A model generated the notes under the pieces. The model saw nothing but the letters and a program-made list of their open reading frames with translations, made no database searches and was not told the origin of the DNA. From NCBI GenBank assembly GCA_036821645.1, contig DAISJD010000044.1, forward strand, positions 1 to 21,255: a stretch of DNA of 21,255 nucleotides, written 5' to 3'. This document shows positions 6,770-14,009 of this stretch, one piece after another (the stretch's first letter is position 1; the number at the start of each line of letters is the position of its first letter). The translations under genes were made by a program, and so were the position numbers. The stretch is from DAISJD01 sp036821645. Lineage in GTDB: Bacteria > Pseudomonadota > Alphaproteobacteria > ATCC43930 > CGMCC-115725.

Positions 6770-7522
6770 ATGACAATGTCTGAGAAAAAAACCGGCCAAG
6801 CCGGGGGGACCGGGGCACGTCCCCCGTCAGCCAGGCAGCGCCGCACCGTCACCCAAACCGCCGAACGGTCGTCGGTCGCAGGGTCGGTCCCTGACGTCGC
6901 CTCTGCCGCTGGTCCGATCGCCCCCGTCGATGCTGCGGCCGCCCCGCCGTCGGCGCCGACGATACCGCAAGCCCCGGTCGATACGGCTTCCGCCTTAAAG
7001 ACCGACTCCGATAGCGGGTTTCATCCCGCCCCGGTTGACGATTCTCCCGTTTCCCTCTCATCCCCCTCTTTTCCCAAGGTGACTGAAATGACTGCTACCG
7101 CCTCTTTCAAAGGTTACGAAGACGTTGCCGCCTTCAACAAGGCGAACCTCGATGCCATCATCCAAGCGAACACCGTGTTCGCCAAGGGTTTTGAAGAATT
7201 GTCGAAGGAAGTGATCAGCCTGACCCAGACCTCGCTCGAAAACGCCGCGACCGCCACCAAGGCGATCTTTGCCGCCAAGAGCCTGAAGGATGTGGTCGAA
7301 CTGAACGCCGATTTCACCAAGTCCAACTATGAAAAGCTGTTGGCCAACAGCACCAAGATCAGCGAACTGAGCGTGAAGCTCGCCACCGCGACCCTGGCCC
7401 CGATTACCGCCCGCGCCACCGCCGCTGTGGAAAAAGTGTCGAAGCCGGCGGCCGAAGTCGTTGAAAAAATGACCAAGTTCACGACCGATGCGGTTGAGAA
7501 GGCCACCAAGACGGCCGCGTAA
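6770..7522 (+). CDS. Phasin family protein (PHA granule-associated) with long disordered N-terminus
   Basis: Phasins coat polyhydroxyalkanoate granules and control their number and size. The C-terminal part, from about residue 110, is a typical amphipathic helical phasin domain: FKGYEDVAAFNKANLDAII, then VFAKGFEELSKEVISLTQ, with a helical Ala/Lys/Thr-rich tail. It is preceded by about 106 residues rich in Ala, Pro and Ser with no predicted fold, longer than in most relatives I know. Starts: ATG 6770 has GAGG just upstream, and ATG 6776 is also possible. An internal ATG at 7088 (Met107) has its own AAGGTG six bases upstream and would yield a standard 144-residue phasin, so two products are conceivable. 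The gene stands alone with its own promoter and a strong terminator. No PHA synthase gene is in the window. Confidence 0.85.
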   Translation: MTMSEKKTGQAGGTGARPPSARQRRTVTQTAERSSVAGSVPDVASAAGPIAPVDAAAAPPSAPTIPQAPVDTASALKTDSDSGFHPAPVDDSPVSLSSPSFPKVTEMTATASFKGYEDVAAFNKANLDAIIQANTVFAKGFEELSKEVISLTQTSLENAATATKAIFAAKSLKDVVELNADFTKSNYEKLLANSTKISELSVKLATATLAPITARATAAVEKVSKPAAEVVEKMTKFTTDAVEKATKTAA

Positions 7523-7553
7523 CCAAACAAATCCCCATCAGGGATTGCGCTGA

Positions 7554-7592
7554 AAAAAACCTGCCCGGCGGCCAATGCCGGGCAGGTTTTTT
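7554..7592 (+). terminator. Strong rho-independent terminator after the phasin gene
   Basis: A perfect 16-bp stem joins 7554-7569 to 7577-7592 with a 7-nt loop. The core CCTGCCCGGC/GCCGGGCAGG is flanked by six A on the left and six T on the right, so it has the full hairpin plus U-tract. The A-tract could make it work in both directions. It starts 31 bp after the stop codon. Confidence 0.95.
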
Positions 7593-7619
7593 ATTGTGTT
7601 TTAATCTATCCCCGATAGA

Positions 7620-7815
7620 GTAACAAGGTCAGAAACATGGGGAGACACATTAATTTTCAACATTAAAAATAATAATTAATTTAATTCTCAAAAAAAATAT
7701 AATAAATGTCATTATATGATATATTTTTTTGAATTGGTATTAATATATTTTGATGTTTTATTGAAAATTTAATTCATCAATATTTTATAATACTCATAAA
7801 TTAACCCTTGAACGA
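7620..7815. other. AT-rich gene-free island between phasin and clpS
   Basis: This stretch is almost entirely A and T (for example the runs around 7665-7760), in sharp contrast to the GC-rich genes on each side. No frame is open for a useful length. It could be a site for nucleoid proteins, a flexible upstream element for the clpS promoter, or leftover foreign DNA. No inverted repeats of transposon type or att-like direct repeats were seen. Confidence 0.6.
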
Positions 7816-7845
7816 TAAATTTTTGGGCTGGATCGGTATACGCCC

Positions 7846-7873
7846 CTTGGGAAATCTGGATTGTGCCCTATAT
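7846..7873 (+). promoter_or_regulatory. Heat-shock (RpoH)-like promoter for clpS-clpA
   Basis: CTTG (7846-7849), 17 bp, then CCTATAT (7867-7873) fits the alphaproteobacterial RpoH consensus CTTG-N17/18-CYTATNT at every specified position. That consensus overlaps the housekeeping one in alphaproteobacteria, so either sigma factor could read it. Transcription would start near 7880, about 128 nt before clpS. Heat-shock control of clpA makes biological sense. Confidence 0.6.
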
Positions 7874-8007
7874 CTTGATGAGGCGGTCATAGATTGGGGC
7901 GAAACGCCTTATAAAATGCCTTGATCAAGCAAAGACGAGATGGGTTATGATCGCAATCAGCATCCCATGACCCCGCCCCGATCCGGGCCGTTTCGACCGA
8001 GAGAGCA

Positions 8008-8334
8008 ATGAGCGATCGCGATAAGCATGATGATGACGAGCAAAATTCCGGTATCGCCGTCAAGACGAAGCCGAAAACCCGCAAGCCGTCACTGTACCGC
8101 GTGTTGATGCTGAACGACGATTACACCCCGATGGAATTCGTCGTTCATGTTCTGGAACGTTTTTTCGGCAAAAGCAGAGAAGAGGCGAACCGAATCATGC
8201 TGCAGGTTCACAAGCGCGGCGTCGGGGTTTGCGGCGTGTTTACGTATGAGGTCGCCGAAACCAAAGTAACCCAAGTGATGGATTTCGCCCGCCAGCACCA
8301 GCACCCCTTGCAGTGCACGTTAGAGAAGGAATGA
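8008..8334 (+). CDS. clpS: ATP-dependent Clp protease adaptor ClpS
   Basis: This 108-residue cytosolic adaptor delivers N-end-rule substrates to ClpAP. A disordered acidic tail (1-28) precedes the conserved core: YRVLMLNDDYTPMEFVV (30-46, with the substrate-pocket Asn36, Asp37, Asp38 and Met42), then VHKRGVGVCGVFTYEVAETKV (67-87, with pocket His68). Length and layout match the family. The start at 8008 has a GAGAG purine run just upstream. clpA begins six bases after the stop, so the pair is co-transcribed and probably translationally linked, which fits their joint function. The likely promoter is the heat-shock-type site at 7846-7873. Confidence 0.97.
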   Translation: MSDRDKHDDDEQNSGIAVKTKPKTRKPSLYRVLMLNDDYTPMEFVVHVLERFFGKSREEANRIMLQVHKRGVGVCGVFTYEVAETKVTQVMDFARQHQHPLQCTLEKE

Positions 8335-8340
8335 TGGCCC

Positions 8341-10665
8341 ATGCTGTCGCGCAATCTTGAAAAGACTCTGCATCGTGCTCTGGCCTACGCCAACGAGCGC
8401 CGTCACGAATACGCCACGCTGGAACATCTGCTGCTCTCTCTCACAGAAGATCAGGATGCCGTTGCCGTTCTGCGTGCCTGTACGGTCGATGTCGATAAAC
8501 TGCGTCGGGATTTGTTGAACTATATCGATCACGATCTCGCCACCCTCGTCTCCAGTCACGTAGACGATGCAAAGCCGACCGCCAGTTTCCAGCGCGTCCT
8601 GCAACGGGCCGCCATTCACGTGCAATCGTCCGGCCGTGAAGAGGTGACGGGGGCCAACGTCCTGGTCGCTATGTTCGCCGAACGGGAAAGCCACGCGGTC
8701 TATTACCTCCAAGAACAGGAAATGACCCGGTTCGACGCCGTGAATTTCATCTCGCACGGCATCGCCAAGGCACCGGGACGGTCCGAAACGCGGAGGCCCG
8801 CCGGTGCCGAAGAAGAGGCAACCCCGGAAAAAGCCAACGCCAAGCGCGGCCACGACGCTCTCGATTCCTATTGCATCAACCTCAACAAAAAGGCGAAATC
8901 CGGCAAGATCGATCCCTTGGTCGGTCGCGAGGCCGAGGTCGATCGCACGATCCAGATCCTATGCCGCCGGTCCAAGAACAACCCGCTCTATGTCGGCGAT
9001 CCGGGGGTCGGCAAGACCGCCATCGCCGAGGGGTTGGCACGGCGCATCGTCAATATGGAAGTGCCGGAAGTTCTCCAGAACGCCGTGATCTATTCCCTCG
9101 ATATGGGATCGCTCCTGGCCGGAACGCGTTATCGCGGCGATTTTGAAGAACGCCTGAAATCGGTCCTGGCCGAACTCGAAGCCCAACCCCATGCCGTGCT
9201 GTTTATCGACGAGATCCATACGGTGATCGGGGCCGGTGCGACGAGCGGTGGGGCCATGGATGCCTCCAACCTCTTGAAGCCCGCCCTTGCCAATGGGGCT
9301 GTGCGCTGCATCGGATCGACCACCTACAAGGAATATCGCAACCATTTCGAAAAGGACCGCGCCCTCGTCCGCCGGTTTCAGAAAATCGACGTGGCCGAAC
9401 CCTCGATCGAGGATGCGGTCAAGATCCTGCGCGGCCTCAAACCCTATTACGAAAAATTCCACAAGGTCCGCTATACAGCCGATGCGATTCGGTCCGCCGT
9501 GGAATTGAGCGCGCGCTACATCAACGACCGCAAATTGCCCGACAAGGCGATCGATGTCATCGACGAGGTCGGGGCCTCTCAAATGCTGCTGCCCGAGGCG
9601 AAACGGCGCAAGACGATCACCACCAAGGAAATCGAGGCCGTGATCGCAACCATGGCCCGCATCCCGCCGAAAAGCGTGTCGCGCGACGACAAAGAAGTCT
9701 TGCAGAATCTCGACCGCGACCTCAGGACCATGGTCTATGGTCAAGATCAAGCGATCGATGCCCTGGCCTCCGCCATCAAATTGGCGCGCGCCGGACTGCG
9801 CGACCCGGAAAAACCGATCGGCTCCTATCTGTTCTCCGGCCCGACCGGCGTCGGCAAGACCGAGGTGGCGCGCCAGCTCTCCAAGATCCTGGGCATTCCG
9901 CTAACCCGGTTCGATATGTCCGAATATATGGAGCGCCACACCATTTCCCGCCTGATCGGGGCCCCGCCCGGCTATGTCGGGTTCGATCAGGGCGGTTTAT
10001 TGACCGATGCGGTCGATCAGTCCCCGCATTCAGTCCTCTTGCTCGATGAAATCGAAAAAGCGCACCCGGATCTCTACAATATCCTGTTGCAGGTGATGGA
10101 TTACGGCAAGCTCACCGATCATAACGGCAAGATCGTCGATTTCCGCAACGTCATCCTGATCATGACGACCAATGCCGGGGCCAGCGACATGGCAAAGGCC
10201 GCCGTCGGTTTCGGCAGCGGCATCCGCGAAGGGGACGATCAAGAGGCGATCAACCGTCTATTCACACCGGAATTCCGCAACCGCCTGGACAGTGTCATCT
10301 CGTTTGCCGCCCTTGGGCCCGATACGATTCATCGGGTAGTGGATAAGTTCGTCCTGCAACTCGAAGTGCAATTGGCCGATCGCGGCGTGACGATCGAGCT
10401 GGACGATGCCGCCCGATCATGGCTTGGAGAACATGGGTATGACCCGCTCTATGGGGCCCGGCCGTTGGCGCGCGTCATTCAGGAAAATATTAAAAAACCG
10501 CTGGCCGAAGAATTGTTGTTCGGCAAATTGGCCAAGGGCGGGGTCGTGATGATTACGGTCGCGGACGGCAAACTCGCCTTCAACATCGCCGCCCGTTCCG
10601 GCCCCGAACGGGTCGAAGCGACCGATTCGGATGGATCGGAAACCGAACCCGCCTTCGTCGAATAG
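8341..10665 (+). CDS. clpA: ATP-dependent Clp protease ATP-binding subunit ClpA
   Basis: This 774-residue AAA+ unfoldase forms a hexamer on the ClpP peptidase and threads substrates into it. An N-terminal Clp_N double repeat (about 1-145) is the ClpS docking site. A charged linker (about 146-170) leads to the first ATPase with Walker A GDPGVGKT (219-226) and Walker B VLFIDE (286-291). The second ATPase has GPTGVGKT (500-507) and VLLLDE (565-570). The VGF at 622-624 stands where the ClpP-binding IGF/IGL loop is found in ClpA and ClpX. There is no long middle coiled-coil domain, which separates it from ClpB. Length is normal for ClpA (about 760-780). It is co-transcribed with clpS; clpP is not in the window. 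Confidence 0.98.
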   Translation: MLSRNLEKTLHRALAYANERRHEYATLEHLLLSLTEDQDAVAVLRACTVDVDKLRRDLLNYIDHDLATLVSSHVDDAKPTASFQRVLQRAAIHVQSSGREEVTGANVLVAMFAERESHAVYYLQEQEMTRFDAVNFISHGIAKAPGRSETRRPAGAEEEATPEKANAKRGHDALDSYCINLNKKAKSGKIDPLVGREAEVDRTIQILCRRSKNNPLYVGDPGVGKTAIAEGLARRIVNMEVPEVLQNAVIYSLDMGSLLAGTRYRGDFEERLKSVLAELEAQPHAVLFIDEIHTVIGAGATSGGAMDASNLLKPALANGAVRCIGSTTYKEYRNHFEKDRALVRRFQKIDVAEPSIEDAVKILRGLKPYYEKFHKVRYTADAIRSAVELSARYINDRKLPDKAIDVIDEVGASQMLLPEAKRRKTITTKEIEAVIATMARIPPKSVSRDDKEVLQNLDRDLRTMVYGQDQAIDALASAIKLARAGLRDPEKPIGSYLFSGPTGVGKTEVARQLSKILGIPLTRFDMSEYMERHTISRLIGAPPGYVGFDQGGLLTDAVDQSPHSVLLLDEIEKAHPDLYNILLQVMDYGKLTDHNGKIVDFRNVILIMTTNAGASDMAKAAVGFGSGIREGDDQEAINRLFTPEFRNRLDSVISFAALGPDTIHRVVDKFVLQLEVQLADRGVTIELDDAARSWLGEHGYDPLYGARPLARVIQENIKKPLAEELLFGKLAKGGVVMITVADGKLAFNIAARSGPERVEATDSDGSETEPAFVE

Positions 10666-10689
10666 GGACCTGCGCCCGTCGTATCGACA

Positions 10690-10721
10690 AAAGCCCGTAA
10701 GGTTCTTGCCGTACGGGCTTT
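10690..10721 (+). terminator. Terminator after clpA
   Basis: AAAGCCCGTA (10690-10699) pairs perfectly with TACGGGCTTT (10712-10721) around a 12-nt loop, 24 bp after the clpA stop. The following tract (CGTCTATCTT) is only modestly T-rich, so efficiency is uncertain, but position and stem support termination. Confidence 0.7.
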
Positions 10722-10789
10722 CGTCTATCTTGGAATAAGACGAACGACAGCACCGTTCTGGTCCCAGAATGACGATCCATGGGGGAACC

Positions 10790-11476
10790 ATGCAGGAAAA
10801 AACCACCCAAGGATCGCGCCTTTTTGTGATTGCAACACTCGTCTTCTTCGCCCATGGTGCGCTTTTCGCCGTTCTTCTTATCCCGCTCGCCAACCAACAC
10901 CGGAACCGTGCACCGGCACGACCGCTTGAGATTACGCGGTTATTTCTGCCGACACCCGTCTCTAAGGTTATTCTGCCCCGTGAGACGAATACCACGCAAG
11001 AGACAGAGAAATCGGCACCACCCTTGCGTCCAATCCCGAAAACGCCATTGCCGAGACCCATACTCATACCCCGCATACCGCCTCGAAATTCCCCCCCTCT
11101 CGCAACTCTTAGTCCCGCACCGGCCCAGACCGACCCCTGCGCCCCGATCAAGACCGGTCAAGAACCACGTGCTGCACCCTGTCCCGACACAGCACGGCGC
11201 CTGATCTTGCCCGGCGGGCTTGGACTTGACGATCAAGGACGGATCACCGGGCCCGGCATCATGGCAAACCCCACAACCCCGGAAGGACTTGCGGAAGAAA
11301 AACGTCTCGCGGCACGGACCCTCGACAAACTGTCGTCTCTTTATGGTAATCCTGTCTTCGAAACCCCGCAGCGCTACGAGAGTGACCGCATTGCGATCCA
11401 AGGCACCACGCCGTTTCAGACATTGCGCGGTCGGATCGATCGGCTATTCTCGCCGCCGGTTCAAAAGACGCCATAA
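10790..11476 (+). CDS. Hypothetical protein: single N-terminal membrane anchor, Pro-rich periplasmic region
   Basis: I do not recognise a family. The protein (228 residues) has a basic N-terminus, one hydrophobic segment (about 11-33, LFVIATLVFFAHGALFAVLLIP), then a Pro-rich stretch (about 75-115) resembling the spacer of TonB-like proteins. The tail (about 140-228) has a Gly-rich patch (LILPGGLGLDDQGRITGPG) and ends in a basic helix. Two Cys (DPCAP and APCPD) could form a disulfide in the periplasm. No TonB C-terminal domain is visible. The start at 10790 is preferred because GGGGG lies four to five bases upstream; an in-frame ATG at 10769 would add seven residues. The PAP2 phosphatase begins eight bases after its stop, so the two are probably one transcript and may act together in the envelope. 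Confidence 0.65.
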   Translation: MQEKTTQGSRLFVIATLVFFAHGALFAVLLIPLANQHRNRAPARPLEITRLFLPTPVSKVILPRETNTTQETEKSAPPLRPIPKTPLPRPILIPRIPPRNSPPLATLSPAPAQTDPCAPIKTGQEPRAAPCPDTARRLILPGGLGLDDQGRITGPGIMANPTTPEGLAEEKRLAARTLDKLSSLYGNPVFETPQRYESDRIAIQGTTPFQTLRGRIDRLFSPPVQKTP

Positions 11477-11484
11477 GAGTGCCG

Positions 11485-12153
11485 ATGATGCAGACAACGC
11501 CCCGCCCAACCAGTTCTCTCGCCTCGCTCTCATCGATCGGGGCGATTCTCGTTACCCTGACCCTCGTCTCCATCCTGTGGCTGGACCGACCGATCGCGAC
11601 GGAGAGCCATGCCTTGCTGCGCGATTATGTCGCCAGCATCCGACCGTTCGATCAATTGGCCGATTTTTTCGTCTGGACCGCCGTGCTGATTTTGCTCGGG
11701 GCCGCCCCGGCAACGGCGGCCGGATGGCGGCCGGGGCCACGCGCCCGGCTTTTCATCGTTGCCGCCGCCACAACGCTCATCGCCTTGGCACTCAAGGAAC
11801 AATTGAAATTCGCTTTCGGGCGGACGTGGCCCGAAACCTGGGTCGATAATAATCCGTCCTGGATAAAAGACGGGATCGAACAATTTCAACCGTTCCATGG
11901 CGGGCGGGGCTGGGCTTCGTTTCCGTCCGGGCATACCACGGCGGTGGCGGCCCCGATGCTGGTCATCTGGCGCATGATGCCTGCTTGGCGCTGGCTTGCG
12001 GGCCTGGTTATCGCCGCGATGATCGCGATCCTTCTTGCCGCCAATTTCCACTATTTGGGTGATTGCCTGGGCGGTCTTACCGTTGCACTTGCCAGTGCCT
12101 CGGGCATGCTGGCCCTCGCCCGCCCGGATCGGGACTGGGCGAACGGGACCTAA
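11485..12153 (+). CDS. PAP2-superfamily membrane phosphatase
   Basis: This 222-residue membrane protein has about five or six hydrophobic segments. PAP2 phosphatases remove phosphate from lipids such as phosphatidate or undecaprenyl pyrophosphate. The motifs are KFAFGRTWP (108-116, motif 1), PSGH (147-150, motif 2) and NFHYLGD (187-193, motif 3 with the catalytic His189 and Asp193). The Arg that usually stands six residues before the motif-3 His is Leu here. The PETW and PFHGG.GW.SFPSGH surroundings suggest a distinct PAP2 subgroup rather than decay. The start at 11485 has AAGAG five bases upstream; GTG 11479 and ATG 11488 are alternatives. It follows the Pro-rich membrane protein by eight bases. 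The substrate cannot be told from sequence. Confidence 0.85.
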   Translation: MMQTTPRPTSSLASLSSIGAILVTLTLVSILWLDRPIATESHALLRDYVASIRPFDQLADFFVWTAVLILLGAAPATAAGWRPGPRARLFIVAAATTLIALALKEQLKFAFGRTWPETWVDNNPSWIKDGIEQFQPFHGGRGWASFPSGHTTAVAAPMLVIWRMMPAWRWLAGLVIAAMIAILLAANFHYLGDCLGGLTVALASASGMLALARPDRDWANGT

Positions 12154-12188
12154 GAGGCTTTTCACCGGGTGATGGGCACGCATAAGAT

Positions 12189-12226
12189 CCGGTCAAGAGG
12201 TGCCAAACCCAAGACTTCTTGGCCGG
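12189..12226. terminator. Hairpin between convergent genes, possible bidirectional terminator
   Basis: CCGGTCAAGA (12189-12198) pairs with TCTTGGCCGG (12217-12226) over 10 bp with one T-G pair, loop 18 nt. It lies between the convergent PAP2 and amidotransferase genes, where a shared terminator is expected. Neither side has a good T-run, so the call is tentative. Confidence 0.4.
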
Positions 12227-12231
12227 TTCCG

Positions 12232-13020
12232 TTACCCCAACAGAGTTTGGGGGGCAAACCGATGCAGGACCGGCGCCATACCGGGATCGGCGCGCAGAAG
12301 ATGCCCGTTCGGCACGCTGTTCCATTGATGATGGTGATCTTGGTCCAACGGTTCGGAGACGATCACCATAGAGCCGCCATCCCGGCACCAATAAAGCGAC
12401 GGGGGGTGATCGTCGCAGGCAAACCGCACGGCCCAGATGGTTTTCCCATCGGTCAAACTGGCGGTCAATCGAAACGGTTCCGTAACGGCGGCGGCCCGCA
12501 TCGCCGCCAAAATCTCCGCCGCCGTGCGTTCCAAGGCCCGCATCGGATCGTCGGCTAGCCCATAGCGAAACAGCAGCATGAAGATCAGTTCGCTATCGGT
12601 ACTGCCTTCGCGGCTATTGTAGAGATCGTCGGGGATCAACAAATCCAAACGGCGTCGCACCTGATCATAACCGCCGATCTGACCGTTATGCATAAAGAGC
12701 CAAGATCCCAGACTGAACGGATGACAATTGGCCCGCGCCGTCGCCGTGCCGGTCGAGGCGCGCACATGGGCGAAGAAGAGCGGTGCTTCGACTTGATGGG
12801 CCAAACTTTTCAGATTGCGATCGTTCCAGGCCGGCAGAATCTCGCGATAGACGCCGGGCACCGTGCGCTTGCCATACCAGCCGACGCCAAACCCATCCCC
12901 GTTGGTCGCAACTTTGGCCTTGCGCGCATGCAGGCTCTGCTGAATGAGGGAGTTTTCCGGCTCGAACAGCAATTTTTCCAAATAGATCGGGGGGCCTGAA
13001 TAGGCCAGCCAACGGCACAT
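12232..13020 (-). CDS. Class II glutamine amidotransferase (YafJ/GATase_4-like)
   Basis: This 262-residue protein begins Met-Cys, so removal of Met exposes the Ntn nucleophile Cys2 that would hydrolyse glutamine. Further family marks are NGDGFGVGWY (40-49), FAHVRAST (83-90) and HNGQIGGY (111-118), which shape the glutamine pocket. There is no synthase domain, so ammonia or glutamyl transfer would involve another protein. It also resembles EgtC (the gamma-glutamyl hydrolase of ergothioneine synthesis), but no egt genes are near, so a specific role is not assigned. CAGGAG nine bases upstream supports the start at 13020. It lies 132 bp downstream of the DUF6356 gene on the same strand; the long gap, with an inverted repeat at 13084-13099, suggests its own promoter. 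Confidence 0.88.
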   Translation of the reverse strand: MCRWLAYSGPPIYLEKLLFEPENSLIQQSLHARKAKVATNGDGFGVGWYGKRTVPGVYREILPAWNDRNLKSLAHQVEAPLFFAHVRASTGTATARANCHPFSLGSWLFMHNGQIGGYDQVRRRLDLLIPDDLYNSREGSTDSELIFMLLFRYGLADDPMRALERTAAEILAAMRAAAVTEPFRLTASLTDGKTIWAVRFACDDHPPSLYWCRDGGSMVIVSEPLDQDHHHQWNSVPNGHLLRADPGMAPVLHRFAPQTLLG

Positions 13021-13083
13021 TCAACGAGGCTCCTGAACGAACGCAGGCCAGATAGTTTCTTCCCCAATCCCACGGGATGAATT

Positions 13084-13099
13084 TGACAATTTTATGTCA
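13084..13099. promoter_or_regulatory. Inverted repeat upstream of the amidotransferase gene, operator candidate
   Basis: TGACA (13084-13088), a 6-nt AT-only spacer, TGTCA (13095-13099). It lies 64-79 bp upstream of the amidotransferase start, in the expected promoter zone. The regulator is unknown, and at 5-bp arms it could be chance. Confidence 0.3.
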
Positions 13100-13146
13100 G
13101 ACGATCTGCATCACTCGTGATCCGTGTCAAATGACCCGCCATCGCC

Positions 13147-13168
13147 GGGCGATCAGATCTGATCGCCC
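13147..13168. repeat. 22-bp perfect palindrome across the DUF6356 stop codon
   Basis: GGGCGATCAGA followed directly by its complement TCTGATCGCCC, with no spacer. It covers the last four codons and the TGA of the DUF6356 gene (stop at 13153-13155). In RNA it would fold into a stable hairpin across the stop codon. No T-run follows on either strand, so it does not look like an ordinary terminator. Confidence 0.6.
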
Positions 13169-13416
13169 AACATCCATTCGATTGGGATGGGCGCAATGGG
13201 GGCCTGCCCCTTCTGAGAGGCCCGTGCCGCCATGCGCGCCCGCAGGCGCATGACCGTATCGCTTGCCGTGGTCTTGAACAAGAACGGCAAGACGGCATGG
13301 ACGAGACAGGCAGCCCCCGCCATCACCATCGCGGCCCCAAACCCGCCAGCCGTCGCCGCATGTTCGAGATAGGTTTCACCGACGGCATGGGGGTGACGGG
13401 TAAAAAGATCCAACAT
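13153..13416 (-). CDS. DUF6356 family small membrane protein
   Basis: This 87-residue protein has the family signature LFTRHPHAVGETYLEH near the N-terminus, one hydrophobic segment (about 27-48, ending AVLPFLF) and a basic tail. The function of DUF6356 is unknown to me; the conserved His and Tyr before the membrane segment could bind a metal or cofactor, which is speculation. The start at 13416 is chosen because GAGG lies seven bases upstream and the family begins MLDLF; an in-frame ATG at 13449 would add eleven residues. The gene is divergent from the Lrp-type regulator (128 bp between starts), so they may share control. Confidence 0.75.
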   Translation of the reverse strand: MLDLFTRHPHAVGETYLEHAATAGGFGAAMVMAGAACLVHAVLPFLFKTTASDTVMRLRARMAARASQKGQAPIAPIPIEWMLGDQI

Positions 13417-13512
13417 GCGATGGCCTCGCGATCGGGGGTTAGACGACAAAGACAGTGTGACATGGGCGTTCGAGAAAATCTTTACCTGATTTCTGCAGAT
13501 ATCCGGCTATAA

Positions 13513-13529
13513 AGAGAATTATTTTCTCT
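13513..13529. promoter_or_regulatory. Operator candidate of the Lrp/AsnC regulator
   Basis: AGAGAA (13513-13518), spacer TTATT, TTCTCT (13524-13529): a 17-bp near-symmetric site with an AT-rich centre, ending 15 bp before the regulator's start codon and just after a TATAAA-like box. Lrp/AsnC proteins commonly bind degenerate AT-centred palindromes and repress their own genes. Autoregulation here is inference. Confidence 0.5.
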
Positions 13530-13544
13530 GATAGGACCAGTTTT

Positions 13545-14006
13545 ATGAAAGAAAATCTCGATCCAACCGATCTCAAACTGCTGCGCATTCTCCAGGACGA
13601 CGTCACCGTACCGATTGCCGATCTCGCCGAACAGGTTGGCTTGTCCCAGACGCCCTGCTGGAAACGGGTAAAGCGGCTGGCCGATGCCGGGATCATCGAA
13701 CGGAAAGTCGCCATCCTGAACCGCGAGGCCCTCGATCTCGGTCTCGTCGTGTTCGTCGCCGTGCGGACCAGTCGCCATGACGAGGCGTGGCTGGAAAAAT
13801 TCGCACACGGGGCCTCGGCCCTGCCCGAAGTGGTCGAATTTTATCGGCTGAGCGGCGAGACGGATTATCTGTTGAAAGTCGTGGTGCGCGATATAGCCGA
13901 ATATGACCGATTCTATAAAAAACTGATCGAAACCGCTCCCTTGAGCGATGTCAGTTCCTCATTCGCCATGGAACAGATCAAATATACCACCGCCCTTCCG
14001 CTCTAG
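13545..14006 (+). CDS. Lrp/AsnC family transcriptional regulator
   Basis: This 153-residue protein has the standard plan: an N-terminal winged helix-turn-helix (about 5-55, DLKLLRILQDD...IADLAEQVGLSQTPCWKRVKRL) and a C-terminal RAM/AsnC ligand-binding domain (about 68-145, including the SGETDYLLKVVVRD strand pair). SQTPCWKRVKRL is the usual recognition helix. Proteins of this type form octamer-like rings and answer to amino acids. AGGA upstream supports the start at 13545. It is divergent from the DUF6356 gene, with an inverted repeat between them. The aspartate aminotransferase 1.5 kb downstream is a possible but unproven target. Confidence 0.95.
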   Translation: MKENLDPTDLKLLRILQDDVTVPIADLAEQVGLSQTPCWKRVKRLADAGIIERKVAILNREALDLGLVVFVAVRTSRHDEAWLEKFAHGASALPEVVEFYRLSGETDYLLKVVVRDIAEYDRFYKKLIETAPLSDVSSSFAMEQIKYTTALPL

Positions 14007-14009
14007 GGG

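Noticed and set aside
8959..9750. 263-codon minus-strand open frame inside clpA
   Set aside because: It is a shadow of clpA, which has both Walker motif sets in the plus frame.
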